This document shows positions 9,141 through 18,264 of a stretch of DNA of 64,000 nt, piece after piece. Where the stretch lies: NCBI RefSeq assembly GCF_024626475.1, contig NZ_JANKHH010000007.1, forward strand, positions 434,001-498,000, given 5' to 3'. The DNA comes from Parerythrobacter lacustris. GTDB lineage: Bacteria; Pseudomonadota; Alphaproteobacteria; Sphingomonadales; Sphingomonadaceae. Under the pieces are notes generated by a model, which had not been told where the DNA came from, searched no databases, and worked only from the letters and a program-made list of their open reading frames with translations. A program made the translations under genes and the position numbers. Positions within the stretch are counted from its first letter, which is position 1. Every line of letters starts with the position of its first letter.

Positions 9141-9179
9141 ATGCGCTGGAAGTCAATCTACGATTGGATTTTCAAGTAA
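9141..9179 (+). CDS. Twelve-residue peptide ORF MRWKSIYDWIFK
   Basis: ATG at 9141 is preceded by AGGAG at good spacing (8-9 nt) and the ORF closes with TAA after 12 codons. The peptide is cationic and aromatic, with two tryptophans. It is followed within 25 nt by a strong intrinsic terminator and preceded by a promoter-like pair, so it forms a self-contained transcription unit of about 115 nt. It could be a translated micropeptide, or the transcript could act as a small RNA with the ORF incidental. There is no downstream gene on this strand for it to regulate as a leader peptide. Confidence 0.5.
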   Translation: MRWKSIYDWIFK

Positions 9180-9201
9180 GATCCTGATCCATACGAACTA
9201 G

Positions 9202-9234
9202 AAAGGGTCCCTTGCGGGGCCCTTTTTTGTTTTC
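9202..9234 (+). terminator. Intrinsic terminator after the 12-codon ORF
   Basis: A 10-bp stem (AAAGGGTCCC, 9202-9211, against GGGGCCCTTT, 9216-9225, with one G-U pair) and a 4-nt loop TTGC is followed by a T-rich tail continuing to 9234. The orientation is rightward. Confidence 0.85.
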
Positions 9235-9256
9235 CGGGTCGAACTCGATAGGGCAG

Positions 9257-10168
9257 TCAGCTGCGTTTACGCCTGATCATGCCTTCTTGAGCTACGCTGG
9301 CCACCAGCTCGCCGGCCTGATTGAAGATGCGGCCGCGATTGAAGCCCCTGCCGCTGCCGCTCCACGGGCTGTCGGTGGCATACAGCAACCACTCGTCCGC
9401 CCGAGCCGGGCGATGAAACCAGATCGCATGGTCGAGGCTCGCGCCGACCAGTTCGCCGCGCATCCAGCTGAGGCCGTGCGGCAGCGCGCTGGTGCCAAGC
9501 AAGGTAAAGTCGCTGGCATAGGCGATCACTGCGCGATGGATCGCGGGATCGTCGGGCAAGGGGGCGACGGTGCGGAACCAGCTGCGCGCCTGCGGTTCCT
9601 TTTTCTCGCTGTTCATCCAGTGCAGCTTGTCGGTGGTGCGCATGTCGATCGGGCGCGGGCGGAGCATGAGGTTGCGCTGGGTTTCGGACATTCGCTCGCC
9701 CAGCTTCTCTACCACGCCCTTGCGGATATCCATGTCCGACCGGAGATCCTCTGGCGCCGGAACCTCCGGCATGGGTGCGTCGACATGCTCGAGGCCCTCC
9801 TCCGGGGACTGGAAGCTGGCGGTCAGGTTGAGAATCGGGCGGCCTTCCTGGCTCGCGACGACCCGCCGGTTGGCAAAGCTGCGGCCTTCGAAATCGCACG
9901 CGGTAGAATAGTGGATCGGGGGGCCTTCCTGCCCGCCACGCAGGAAATAGGCGTGCAGGGAATGGGCCTCTTTGCCGTCAGTGATCGTAGCCTGCGCCGC
10001 CTGGAGCGCCTGCGCGATCACCTGGCCGCCGAACATCCGCCCGACTCCGCCCTTTTGTGGGCGACCTTCGAACTCGCTGTCTCCTGCCGGTTCGACAGTC
10101 AGCAGACGGACGAGATTTTCGACCAGCTTCTCTGGCGGTGGCGGGGCGTTGCTTTGCGTTTCGCTCAT
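9257..10168 (-). CDS. tesB: Acyl-CoA thioesterase II
   Basis: The 303-residue protein is a TesB-type double-hotdog thioesterase that hydrolyses acyl-CoA to free fatty acid and CoA in the cytoplasm. Hallmarks are GRMFGGQVIAQALQAA in the first hotdog, HSLHAYFLRGG, the catalytic aspartate in YASDFTLLGT (near residue 218), and DHAIWFHRP with LLYATDSPWSGSGRGFNRG in the second hotdog. The length matches the family. It may follow the JmjC/GNAT pair upstream on the same strand, separated by 32 nt. Confidence 0.95.
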   Translation of the reverse strand: MSETQSNAPPPPEKLVENLVRLLTVEPAGDSEFEGRPQKGGVGRMFGGQVIAQALQAAQATITDGKEAHSLHAYFLRGGQEGPPIHYSTACDFEGRSFANRRVVASQEGRPILNLTASFQSPEEGLEHVDAPMPEVPAPEDLRSDMDIRKGVVEKLGERMSETQRNLMLRPRPIDMRTTDKLHWMNSEKKEPQARSWFRTVAPLPDDPAIHRAVIAYASDFTLLGTSALPHGLSWMRGELVGASLDHAIWFHRPARADEWLLYATDSPWSGSGRGFNRGRIFNQAGELVASVAQEGMIRRKRS

Positions 10169-10200
10169 CGCCGGCGCTTTGCGGCGCGATGCAGGCTACG

Positions 10201-11082
10201 TCAACGCACGAGACGGAGTTTCCGCAGCGCGCGATAGCCGAAGGCTTTGGCAGTGTTTCCGGCAGGCCAGCGCGCGGGGGGGGCCGGGGCGAGGCCGAAC
10301 CGCCGCAGCACCCGGTTGAACCCGCGCGCATCGGCTTCGGCGAAGCTCCAGTCGCTGCGCCAGGTGATCGACAACGAGATCGAACTTTCCGGGCCGTTGC
10401 GCACGAAATGCGGGGTCATCACGGGGACGAACAGCCCATCTCCCGGGCCGAGCGCGAATTCGCGGCCATGCTGCGCAAAGCTGTCGTGCCAGGTCAGCTC
10501 GCGCGCCCCGCCGGAATGGTAGGTTTCGTGCACCTCGTCGGGGGCGAAGCGGCTGTCGCCTGCCGGGAACTGGGTCATCGCCTTCGAGCCGACGAGCTGG
10601 AGCAGGATGTTGTGCTCCGGATCGAAATGGTATGGCGTCACCGCATTGGGGCTCGAGATAAAGATGAAACCCTGCGGGCGCAGCATTGCGCCGGTCTTGC
10701 GCTCGATCTCGCCGCGCAATTCGCCCAGCAGGTCGAGCAACAGCGCTTCGTACTCGGGAACCTGCTCGATGTTCTTGAGCACCGCCCAGCTGTTGCTCGA
10801 CGCGATATGACGGATGGTGTCCTCGATCGACAGGCCGTTGCTGCCGGGCTTGCCGTCGACCCCGATCGGCAGGTCGCCGCGATTGTACTCGATCGAGGAA
10901 GGAGGCAGCTTGCCCGCCAGCACGGCAAGCGAATCCAGTTCGAGCAGGACGTTCCTTCCCAGCCCATGGCGCAGGAGATGCGGGGTTTCGGGATAGTTGG
11001 CGGCGAATGTCGCACGGGCTTGCGCGCCGAAAACGGGCGGCGAACCGGTATCGTCCGGCGCGATTTCCTGCATCAGGCCCAT
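10201..11082 (-). CDS. Cupin-like / JmjC-domain protein
   Basis: The 293-residue protein has the double-stranded beta-helix core of JmjC/cupin_8 proteins. It shows the HxD metal motif TPYHFDPEHN near the middle and a distal histidine in VPVMTPHFVRNGP, enough for a 2-His-1-carboxylate iron site. The family includes 2-oxoglutarate-dependent hydroxylases acting on proteins or small molecules; the substrate here is unknown. Its start lies 1 nt after the stop of the upstream GNAT-type gene, so the two are almost certainly translationally coupled and may act on the same target. Confidence 0.8.
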   Translation of the reverse strand: MGLMQEIAPDDTGSPPVFGAQARATFAANYPETPHLLRHGLGRNVLLELDSLAVLAGKLPPSSIEYNRGDLPIGVDGKPGSNGLSIEDTIRHIASSNSWAVLKNIEQVPEYEALLLDLLGELRGEIERKTGAMLRPQGFIFISSPNAVTPYHFDPEHNILLQLVGSKAMTQFPAGDSRFAPDEVHETYHSGGARELTWHDSFAQHGREFALGPGDGLFVPVMTPHFVRNGPESSISLSITWRSDWSFAEADARGFNRVLRRFGLAPAPPARWPAGNTAKAFGYRALRKLRLVR

Positions 11083-11083
11083 G

Positions 11084-12256
11084 TCACAATTCTCCCATTT
11101 CGGTGCCCGCCTCGCGCCGCAGGATCTGGCGGCAGATCGACTGCCGCGCGCGTCCGCCGATGGCTATCGAGACACGCACGATGGTGCGCTTCTCGCGCCA
11201 GATGCGGTCGATCATCGGGTGGTCCTGCGACGCGCAACTGTCGCACCAATCGATCTGCGGATGGTCGAGCAGCGCGAGGTTTTCCAGCTGCAACAGCACG
11301 CCGGGCGAAAAGCGTGCGAAGCTCTCGTCGTAGGCCGTCTTGTAGGAGAACGCGCCCGGCGGGGTGAGGAAGTTCGCCAGCATGGCGATCGGCTTGCCGT
11401 CGAACCAGAACGAAAGGCGCTCGAGCTTTCCAGCCGATGCCGCACCGCCGAGCGTTTTGCGGAACATATTCGCGGTCGCCGGATCGCAGGCGAGAGCGGA
11501 GCCGTTTTCGCCCTTCCAGCCTGCCTTTTCCAGCGCGAGAAAAGCGTCGGTCCAGGCGAGGAGGCCCGTGTCGTCGCCTTCACGGCGAAATTCGAGCTGT
11601 CCCTCTTCGGCGAGGCGGCGATGCTGGCGCCGCAGCTCCTTGCGCTTCTTGCCGCTCATCGATGCTGCGAGATAGGCTTCCGGTCCGAGATCGGACTGGA
11701 GCAAGGCGCGCTCTTCGCGGTGGACGATGGCAGCCGGACGGGTCTGATCGGCCAGGATGCCGCGCAGGCTGGCCAGCAGCGGACCCTCTTCGTCAAGCTG
11801 CGACAGATGCAGGAACAGTGCGCTTCCCGCGCGTTCGTCCGCCCATTCCAGCAACGCGGTCCAGAAGGCGTCTTCCTGCCCGGAGGCAACCAGCGGCGTG
11901 CCGAGGAAGGCATTACCGTGCATCCAGTTGCGCAGATGGGGCAGGGGGTAGCGATAATACAGGCCGTGGCGAGCCACCGGGATCAGCCCGATCAGTGCGT
12001 CGCCGCTTTCAATCGTGAGGATGTCACACCGCCGGGCAGCATCGTGCGACTCCAGCGCAGGGAGCAGGGCCCACGGTTCGAGGAAGGGATTGGGTTCGGC
12101 CGCGTTCTCCGTCAGGCCGCGCCACATGGCGAGAAATCGACCGTCCGAGGCCGTTTCGCCCCACGGCCGCGACCGAATGCTCACCGGGCGCGGGTCGGCG
12201 CCTTGCACCTGGGCAAGTGCAGTCCCTTTCGCTTCCGGCGATGAGCGGCCCGCCAT
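11084..12256 (-). CDS. GNAT-type acyltransferase, CelD/BcsL-like
   Basis: The 390-residue protein resembles the Acetyltransf_6 (CelD/BcsL) group of double-GNAT acyltransferases. It shows SGKKRKELRRQHRRLAEEG, then DAFLALEKAGWKGENGSAL and SFWFDGKPIAMLANF, with SYKTAYDESFARFSPGVLL. Such proteins are often found near cell-surface polysaccharide or peptide-bridge genes, but the acceptor here is unknown. Its stop precedes the JmjC-like gene by 1 nt. There are no signal peptide or membrane segments. Confidence 0.75.
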   Translation of the reverse strand: MAGRSSPEAKGTALAQVQGADPRPVSIRSRPWGETASDGRFLAMWRGLTENAAEPNPFLEPWALLPALESHDAARRCDILTIESGDALIGLIPVARHGLYYRYPLPHLRNWMHGNAFLGTPLVASGQEDAFWTALLEWADERAGSALFLHLSQLDEEGPLLASLRGILADQTRPAAIVHREERALLQSDLGPEAYLAASMSGKKRKELRRQHRRLAEEGQLEFRREGDDTGLLAWTDAFLALEKAGWKGENGSALACDPATANMFRKTLGGAASAGKLERLSFWFDGKPIAMLANFLTPPGAFSYKTAYDESFARFSPGVLLQLENLALLDHPQIDWCDSCASQDHPMIDRIWREKRTIVRVSIAIGGRARQSICRQILRREAGTEMGEL

Positions 12257-12357
12257 GCGTTAACCTTCGTTTCCCGCAGCAAATGCTGCCACTTGCCGGT
12301 CCTACCGGGGATTGGCTGACGAAGTTTTAACGGTTGGCGCGATTTATCGGCGGCAAA

Positions 12358-12389
12358 GCAAAACCCCGCCCGGCTCGCGCCGGACGGGG
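12358..12389 (-). terminator. Intrinsic terminator of hppA
   Basis: Read leftward, an 11-bp GC-rich stem (12389-12379 with 12374-12364, one G-U pair) with loop GCGA is followed by TTTT. It sits about 35 nt past the hppA stop codon. Confidence 0.8.
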
Positions 12390-12423
12390 TCTGCATTGGT
12401 TTGCGAAGATCGCGCGGATCAGG

Positions 12424-14571
12424 TCACATGCCGTGGCCTGCCAGCGCCGCGAGCAGCAGCAGCGCGACGATGTTGGTGATCTTGATCATCGGGTTCACCG
12501 CCGGACCCGCGGTGTCCTTGTAGGGATCGCCCACCGTGTCTCCGGTCACCGCAGCCTTGTGGGCTTCGGAGCCCTTGCCGCCGTGGTGGCCGTCTTCGAT
12601 GTACTTCTTCGCATTGTCCCATGCGCCGCCGCCGGCGGTCATCGAGAGCGCGACGAAGATGCCCGAGATGATCACGCCGAGCAGCAATGCGCCCAATGCC
12701 GCGAAACCGTCAGCCGCGCCATTGGGCGAGACCGCGGTGATCACGAAGTAGACCACCACCGGGGCAAGCACCGGCAGCAGCGACGGGATGATCATCTCCT
12801 TGATCGCCGCCTTGGTCACCAGGTCCACCGTACGGGCATAGTTGGGGCGGCTGGTGCCGGCCATGATGCCCGGATCGTTGGCGAACTGGTCGCGCACATC
12901 CTTCACCACGTCGCCCGCGGCGCGGCCCACGGCGGTCATGCCCATCGCACCGAACAGGTACGGGAGCAATGCACCGAGCAGCAGGCCGACGATGACATAG
13001 GGGTTTTCGAGGCTGAAGCTGACCGCTGCCTTGCCGTCGACCGTCTCCAGCCCGAGCTTGTCGGCGAAGGCGTTGAGGTCGGTGGTATAGGCGGCGAACA
13101 GCACCAGCGCGGCGAGGCCGGCCGAAGCGATCGCATAGCCCTTGGTCACGGCCTTGGTGGTGTTGCCCACTGCGTCGAGCAGGTCGGTCTTCTCGCGGAC
13201 GCTGTCGTCCAGACCGGCCATTTCGGCGATGCCGCCGGCGTTGTCGGTCACCGGACCATAGGCGTCGAGCGCGACGACCATCCCGGCCAGCGCCAGCATC
13301 GCGGTCGCCGCATAGGCTATCCCGATCAGGCCGGCGAGCTGGTAGGCGATGATGATGCCCGCAACGATCACCAGCGTCGGCAACGCGGTCGCCTCGAGGC
13401 TGATCGCGAGACCCTGGATCACATTGGTGCCGTGGCCGGTTTCGGAGGCCTTGGCGATCGACTTGACCGGGCGGTAGTTGGTGCCGGTGTAGTATTCGGT
13501 GATCCAGATGATCAGCCCGGTGATGACCAGGCCGAGCAGCGAGCACCAGAACAAGTCCATGCCGGTGAAGCTGGTGCCGCTGCTGCTGATAGTCACCTCG
13601 GTGGCGATGCCGCCGAGCGCGACGTCGGTCGCGTACCAGATCGCCGGGATGGCGAGCACGGCGCTGACGAGGAAGCCCTTGTACATCGCGCCCATCACGT
13701 TCTTCCCTCCGCCGAGGCGGACGAAATAGGTACCGATGATCGAGGTCACGATGCACGCGCCGCCGATCAGCAGCGGGAGCGCCATCAGCCCTTCGAGCTG
13801 CGGGACGTTCGACATCAGGAGGGCAGTCAGCACCATGGTGGCGCCGACGGTGACGACATAGGTTTCGAACAGGTCGGCCGCCATGCCGGCGCAGTCGCCG
13901 ACGTTGTCGCCCACGTTGTCGGCGATCACGGCAGGGTTGCGGGGGTCATCCTCCGGGATGCCCGCCTCGACCTTGCCGACGAGGTCTGCGCCGACGTCGG
14001 CCGCCTTGGTGAAGATACCGCCGCCGAGACGCGCGAAGATCGAGATCAGCGAGGCACCGAAGGCCAGCGCGACGAGCCCGTCGACCACCACGCGGTTGTT
14101 CGGATCGTTGATCGGGTTGCCCAGCTGGTCGGTCAGGACCCAGTAAAACACTGCAATCGCGAGCAGCGCGAGGCCGGCCACGAGCATGCCGGTAATCGCA
14201 CCAGCGCGGAACGCCAGCGTGAGGCCCTCCTGCAGACCCTTGCTCGCCGCCTGCGCGGTGCGCACGTTCGCGCGGACCGAGATGTTCATCCCGATATAAC
14301 CCGCCACGCCCGAGAGGATCGCGCCGATCAGGAAGCCGATCGCCGAAATCGGGCCAAGGAACCAGCCGACGAGGACGGCGACGACCACGCCGACGATGCC
14401 GATGGTGGTGTACTGGCGGTTGAGGTAGGCTTGCGCGCCTTCCTGGATCGCCGCGGCGATTTCCTGCATCTTTGCGTTCCCGGGATCAGCCCCGAGAACC
14501 TGGCGGCTGGTGAAGAAGCCATAGACGATGGCCAGCAATCCCAGCGCGATTGCGATTTGTACGAGTGTCAC
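12424..14571 (-). CDS. hppA: Membrane-bound proton-translocating pyrophosphatase, potassium-independent type
   Basis: The 715-residue polytopic protein has about 16 membrane segments and couples hydrolysis of pyrophosphate to proton export across the cytoplasmic membrane. The substrate-binding signature is intact: [20 protein letters not shown], then [22 protein letters not shown]. In the segment [18 protein letters not shown] (near residue 465) the positions that separate subfamilies carry Lys and Thr rather than Ala and Gly/Ala, which is the pattern of potassium-independent H+-PPases. A leftward terminator follows. The upstream spacer (14572-14711) probably holds its own promoter. Confidence 0.97.
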   Translation of the reverse strand: MTLVQIAIALGLLAIVYGFFTSRQVLGADPGNAKMQEIAAAIQEGAQAYLNRQYTTIGIVGVVVAVLVGWFLGPISAIGFLIGAILSGVAGYIGMNISVRANVRTAQAASKGLQEGLTLAFRAGAITGMLVAGLALLAIAVFYWVLTDQLGNPINDPNNRVVVDGLVALAFGASLISIFARLGGGIFTKAADVGADLVGKVEAGIPEDDPRNPAVIADNVGDNVGDCAGMAADLFETYVVTVGATMVLTALLMSNVPQLEGLMALPLLIGGACIVTSIIGTYFVRLGGGKNVMGAMYKGFLVSAVLAIPAIWYATDVALGGIATEVTISSSGTSFTGMDLFWCSLLGLVITGLIIWITEYYTGTNYRPVKSIAKASETGHGTNVIQGLAISLEATALPTLVIVAGIIIAYQLAGLIGIAYAATAMLALAGMVVALDAYGPVTDNAGGIAEMAGLDDSVREKTDLLDAVGNTTKAVTKGYAIASAGLAALVLFAAYTTDLNAFADKLGLETVDGKAAVSFSLENPYVIVGLLLGALLPYLFGAMGMTAVGRAAGDVVKDVRDQFANDPGIMAGTSRPNYARTVDLVTKAAIKEMIIPSLLPVLAPVVVYFVITAVSPNGAADGFAALGALLLGVIISGIFVALSMTAGGGAWDNAKKYIEDGHHGGKGSEAHKAAVTGDTVGDPYKDTAGPAVNPMIKITNIVALLLLAALAGHGM

Positions 14572-14711
14572 GAAGTTCCCCCGATCATTCCTGTGAGTGG
14601 AAACGGCCCGTTCTTACGGGTCCGCGAAAGGTCGCACGGCTATACGTACGTGTCGCGTCCGTGCAAGCCCCTATCGCGGCGAATTGCACGGCATTTGGCA
14701 CTCTGCGCAAG

Positions 14712-15587
14712 CTAGTGCTGATAACCCAGCGGCTTCCCATCTGCAGGAGGGTTGCCGTCGAGCAGAAGCGCATGCTTGCCGCGCGGCAGAACTTTGCCGA
14801 TCGGCCAAGCGAAATCGGGCAGCTTGGCACCGGGCCGGGCGGTCAGCAGCAGCGCGTAGTCGTCGCCCCAGCGCAGCGCGTCGTCGCGGCGGGATTCGGG
14901 CGCGCCGAGGGGGACGGCCGAGGGATCGAGATCGATCGTCACCGTGCTCGCATAAGCGATGCGCGAGGCGTCGAGCAGCAGCCCGTCCGACACATCCATC
15001 ATCGCGCTGACAAACGGTGCCAAGGCCTGCCCCTCGGCAAGCAGGGGTTGAGGGCGCAGATAGGCGGCAGTCTCGCCGCCGGTCCCGTCGCGCAGGGCCT
15101 CGTAGCCCATCATCGCCCCACCGACGGTGCCGACGAGGAACACGCCGTCCCCCGGCTGCGCGCCCGAGCGCGAGGGAACGGGCGAATGCGTCGCCTTGCC
15201 CAGCGCGGTTAGCCCGAGCGCGCGCGGACCGGTGGTCGCCCCCACCGTATCCCCGCCGAGCAGGGGCACCTCGAAGGCCGTCAGCGCCTCGGCCAGCCCT
15301 TCGAGAAAGCGGTCGTCATCCGCGCCCATCATCTGGCCCAGGACCAGGCCAATGGGCTGCGCGCCTTTGGCCGCAAGATCGGACAGGTTCACCGCCACCA
15401 GCTTCCACGCGACATCGGCCATGTCCTGACCGGTGAGCCAGTGCATCCCCTCGACCATCATGTCATGGGTGACGACCAGTTCCTGCCCGCCGATGGAGAG
15501 CACCGCCGCATCGTCATTCAGCCCCCGCGCGGCGGGATGCGTAGCAAGCGAGCGCAGCCGGGCGATGAGGTCGAATTCAGTGGTCAT
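14712..15587 (-). CDS. thiL: Thiamine-monophosphate kinase
   Basis: ThiL phosphorylates thiamine monophosphate to thiamine diphosphate, the active cofactor, using ATP. The 291-residue protein shows the family sequence GLNDDAAVL, VVTHDMMVEGMHW, VAVNLSDLAAKGAQPIG, LLGGDTV and MMDVSDGLLLDASRIA. The length is normal or slightly short. It lies downstream of nusB in the same direction, as in many bacteria, but here a palindromic repeat of about 190 bp separates the two. Confidence 0.95.
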   Translation of the reverse strand: MTTEFDLIARLRSLATHPAARGLNDDAAVLSIGGQELVVTHDMMVEGMHWLTGQDMADVAWKLVAVNLSDLAAKGAQPIGLVLGQMMGADDDRFLEGLAEALTAFEVPLLGGDTVGATTGPRALGLTALGKATHSPVPSRSGAQPGDGVFLVGTVGGAMMGYEALRDGTGGETAAYLRPQPLLAEGQALAPFVSAMMDVSDGLLLDASRIAYASTVTIDLDPSAVPLGAPESRRDDALRWGDDYALLLTARPGAKLPDFAWPIGKVLPRGKHALLLDGNPPADGKPLGYQH

Positions 15588-15627
15588 GGAGGGACGTTAG
15601 CCGTTTGGGCGGAAGAGTGAAGTTTTC

Positions 15628-15816
15628 GCGCTCACAGAGGCGCAGAGGCACAGAGACGAGGGGACGTGCGCGCCGAAGGCGCTTTCCTAATTTTCGCTCG
15701 CAAAGGCGCAAAGGCGCGAAGACGCGGGGCAACCTTTTCGCGCCTTTGCGCCTTTGCGAGAGTCAAAATGGTCCGCCTGCGGCGCGGGAGCGAGACCTCT
15801 GCGCCTCTGTGAGCGC
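15628..15816. repeat. Nested palindromic repeat between nusB and thiL
   Basis: The outer inverted repeat has perfect 21-bp arms (15628-15648 against 15796-15816). Within it is a second inverted repeat with perfect 24-bp arms (15697-15720 against 15737-15760) around a 16-nt spacer. The two left arms are related: CTCACAGAGGCGCAGAGG in the outer and CTCGCAAAGGCGCAAAGG in the inner copy, and the similarity continues for about 31 nt. This looks like one element inserted into a diverged copy of itself. It begins 2 nt after the nusB stop and ends about 40 nt before the thiL start. Confidence 0.9.
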
Positions 15817-15818
15817 CC

Positions 15819-16265
15819 CTAAGCCCGCACATCCTTCGCCACCGCGTCCAGGATGCCGTTGACGAATTTCGCCTCGCGGTCGTCGAAGAAGGCTTTCGCG
15901 ACGTCGAGATACTGGTCGATCACCGTGCCTACCGTGACATCGGGCCGCGCCATCAGCTCGTAAGCGCCTGCGCGCAGGATCTGGAGCATGGTCTTGTCCA
16001 TCCGCGCCAGCGTCCAGCCTGCGGCCAGCTTCTCGGCCAGCTTCGCGTCGATCTCGTCGCGCCGGGCATCGACGCCGGCCACCACATCGTCGAAGAAATC
16101 GACATCGGCCTCGGCATATTGTTCGTCCTCGATCTCCCGGCCCAGACGGTGCTGGTGAAATTCGTCGAGCAGCCGCGCGAGCGGGGTGCGCTCCATATGC
16201 TGCTGGTAAAGCGCCTGAACGGCGGCGAGGCGGGCGGCCGCGCGGGCCTTCGAGCGGGAGGTCAT
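15819..16265 (-). CDS. nusB: Transcription antitermination factor NusB
   Basis: The 148-residue all-helical RNA-binding protein partners with NusE (S10) on boxA RNA during rRNA antitermination. Family features include ARLAAVQALYQQHM at the N-terminus, RMDKTMLQILRAGAYEL in the centre and GTVIDQYLDVAKAFFDDREAKFVNGILD at the C-terminus. Its ATG overlaps the hisD stop codon by 4 nt (ATGA), so it is the last gene of a hisG-hisD-nusB operon. Confidence 0.96.
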   Translation of the reverse strand: MTSRSKARAAARLAAVQALYQQHMERTPLARLLDEFHQHRLGREIEDEQYAEADVDFFDDVVAGVDARRDEIDAKLAEKLAAGWTLARMDKTMLQILRAGAYELMARPDVTVGTVIDQYLDVAKAFFDDREAKFVNGILDAVAKDVRA

Positions 16266-17554
16266 TTCGGCAATCTCAATTCGATCGATCGGGCGTGGGC
16301 CGGCAGGCCCTCGGCATTGGCCAGCGCGATCCCGGCGGGACCGACCGCGGCCAGCGCCGCTTCGCTGGCGGAGAGGAAGCTGGTGCGCTTCATGAAATCG
16401 AGCACCGACAGCCCGCTGGAAAAACGCGCGCGGCGACCCGTCGGCAGCACGTGGTTCGGTCCGGCGAGATAGTCGCCGACCGCTTCGGGGGTCGTGCGGC
16501 CGAGGAAGACGCTGCCAGCATGGCGCAGACCCGCAAACAGCGCGTCCGGATCGTCCACCGCCAGCTCGACATGCTCGGCGGCGAGCCGGTTGGCGAGCGG
16601 CACGGCATCCTCGATCTGCTCGACCAGGATGATCACCCCATGGTCCTTCCAGCTTGCCTGCGCCACCTTGCTGGTGGACAGCATGGCGGACTGGACGTCG
16701 ACACGGTCCTCGACCTGCATCGCGAAAGCGGCATCATCGGTGATCAGGATCGACTGGCTGGAGGGATCGTGCTCGGCCTGGCTCAGCAGATCGGCGGCGA
16801 TCCAGTCGGGATCGTTGCTGCCGTCGGCGATGACGAGGATCTCGCTCGGCCCGGCGACCATGTCGATCCCGACCACGCCGTAGAGCTGGCGCTTGGCCTC
16901 CGCCACCCAGGCGTTGCCGGGGCCGGTAACGACATCGACCCGCGGGATCGTCGCGGTGCCATAGGCCAGCGCGGCGATCGCCTGCGCCCCGCCGATCCGC
17001 CACAGCGTATCGATCCCCGCGACATGCGCGGCGGCGAGCACCAGCGGATTGAGCTTGCCACCGGGGGTCGGGGAGACCGCGACGATGCGCTCCACGCCCG
17101 CGACCCTGGCCGGAATGGCGTTCATCAGCAGCGATGACGGGTAGGCGGCACGCCCGCCGGGCACGTAGAGCCCCGCCGCATCGACCGGCAGCCACTTCGC
17201 GCCGAGCCGCATCCCGGTATCGTCGGTGTAGTCGCGGTCCTCGGGCAGCTGCGCCCGGTGGTAGGCCTCGATCCGCTGCGCTGCGAGGTCGAGCGCGTCG
17301 CGCAGGCCCGGTTCCAGCCCGGCGTAGGCAGCGGCGAAGTCCTCCGGCCCCACCCGCCAGCTTTCGGGCGTGTCGAGCGTATACTGGTCGAACCGCGCGG
17401 TCAGCTGGACCAGCGCCTTGTCGCCCCGGTTGCGCACATCCGCGAGGATCGAGGCGACATCGCGCGTCACGTCCTCGTCGCTCTCGCGCCGGTCGTCGAC
17501 GATGGCGGCGAAAGCGCGCTCGAAGCCGGGGTCGGAGGCCTTGAGGAACTTCAT
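16262..17554 (-). CDS. hisD: Histidinol dehydrogenase
   Basis: HisD oxidises L-histidinol to histidine in two NAD-dependent steps, the last of histidine synthesis. The 430-residue protein carries VPGGRAAYPSSLLMNAIPA, the signature region IDMVAGPSEILVIAD with LLSQAEHDPSSQS, and the zinc-site neighbourhood AAEHVELA and PNHVLPTGRRARFSSGLSV. The start overlaps the hisG stop by one base (TGATG) and the stop overlaps the nusB start, so translation is coupled along the operon. Confidence 0.97.
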   Translation of the reverse strand: MKFLKASDPGFERAFAAIVDDRRESDEDVTRDVASILADVRNRGDKALVQLTARFDQYTLDTPESWRVGPEDFAAAYAGLEPGLRDALDLAAQRIEAYHRAQLPEDRDYTDDTGMRLGAKWLPVDAAGLYVPGGRAAYPSSLLMNAIPARVAGVERIVAVSPTPGGKLNPLVLAAAHVAGIDTLWRIGGAQAIAALAYGTATIPRVDVVTGPGNAWVAEAKRQLYGVVGIDMVAGPSEILVIADGSNDPDWIAADLLSQAEHDPSSQSILITDDAAFAMQVEDRVDVQSAMLSTSKVAQASWKDHGVIILVEQIEDAVPLANRLAAEHVELAVDDPDALFAGLRHAGSVFLGRTTPEAVGDYLAGPNHVLPTGRRARFSSGLSVLDFMKRTSFLSASEAALAAVGPAGIALANAEGLPAHARSIELRLPK

Positions 17555-18210
17555 CACGCGGCCTTTGCCGCTGCATCGGCACGGAAGGCCTCGACCAGCG
17601 CGGCGACCCTCGGATCGGTCTTGAGCGCCGCCCGGTTGACGATCAGCCGCGCGGTGATGTCCATGATCTTGGCGACTTCGACCAGTCCGTTGTCCTTCAG
17701 CGTCTGCCCGCTCGAGACCAGGTCGACGATCCGCCCGCACATGCCGAGACTGGGGGCGATCTCCATCGCGCCGTTGAGCTTGACGCATTCGGCCTGGATG
17801 CCCTGCGCCTCGAAATGGCGGCGGGTGAGGCCGGGATATTTGGTCGCGACGCGCACATGGCTCGCCCCGTCGATGCTCGCTGCGCCATCCTTCGGCTCGG
17901 CGAGTGACAGGCGGCAGTGGCCGATGTCGAGATCGACCGGGGCGTAGAGATCGGCGTAGTCGAACTCCTCGATCACATCCGACCCGACGATGCCGACCTG
18001 CGCCGCACCATGCGCGACGAAGGTCGCGACATCGAAGGCGCGCACCCGGATCAGCCGCATGTCGGCGCGGCCCGTCGCGAAGGTCAGGCTGCGGTTGGCC
18101 TTGTCGTGAAACGCATCCTCCGGCACCACGCCGGCGCGCGCCATCACCGGCAGCGCCTCGTCGAGGATGCGCCCCTTGGGCACGGCAAAGGTCAATTGTG
18201 TTTGCGCCAT
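17554..18210 (-). CDS. hisG: ATP phosphoribosyltransferase, short (catalytic-only) form
   Basis: HisG condenses ATP with PRPP, the first committed step of histidine synthesis. The product is 218 residues: [20 protein letters not shown] opens the catalytic domain, [16 protein letters not shown] closes it, and the C-terminal ACT-like regulatory domain of long-form HisG is absent. Short-form enzymes need the HisZ regulatory subunit; no hisZ lies in this window. ATG 18210 is chosen because the upstream reading frame runs into the divergent DUF2332 gene. It is the first gene of hisG-hisD-nusB. Confidence 0.95.
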   Translation of the reverse strand: MAQTQLTFAVPKGRILDEALPVMARAGVVPEDAFHDKANRSLTFATGRADMRLIRVRAFDVATFVAHGAAQVGIVGSDVIEEFDYADLYAPVDLDIGHCRLSLAEPKDGAASIDGASHVRVATKYPGLTRRHFEAQGIQAECVKLNGAMEIAPSLGMCGRIVDLVSSGQTLKDNGLVEVAKIMDITARLIVNRAALKTDPRVAALVEAFRADAAAKAA

Positions 18211-18264
18211 CGCGCCGCGCAGATAGGCAAGGGTCCGGCAAAGGGCAATTGGAAAGGGGTGGAT

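Noticed and set aside
9141-9225. Tryptophan-containing 12-codon ORF as a trp attenuator leader
   Set aside because: No biosynthetic gene follows on the same strand, there is only one stem, and the tryptophans are not adjacent.
12334-14715. Very long open frame antisense to hppA
   Set aside because: It is compositionally a mirror of the conserved hppA coding sequence (Asp/His/Arg-rich, no domain), has no ribosome site and conflicts with an unambiguous H+-pyrophosphatase gene.
15697-15760. CRISPR-like repeats (CAAAGGCG repeated)
   Set aside because: The repetition is within the arms of an inverted repeat, with no regular spacers and no cas genes.
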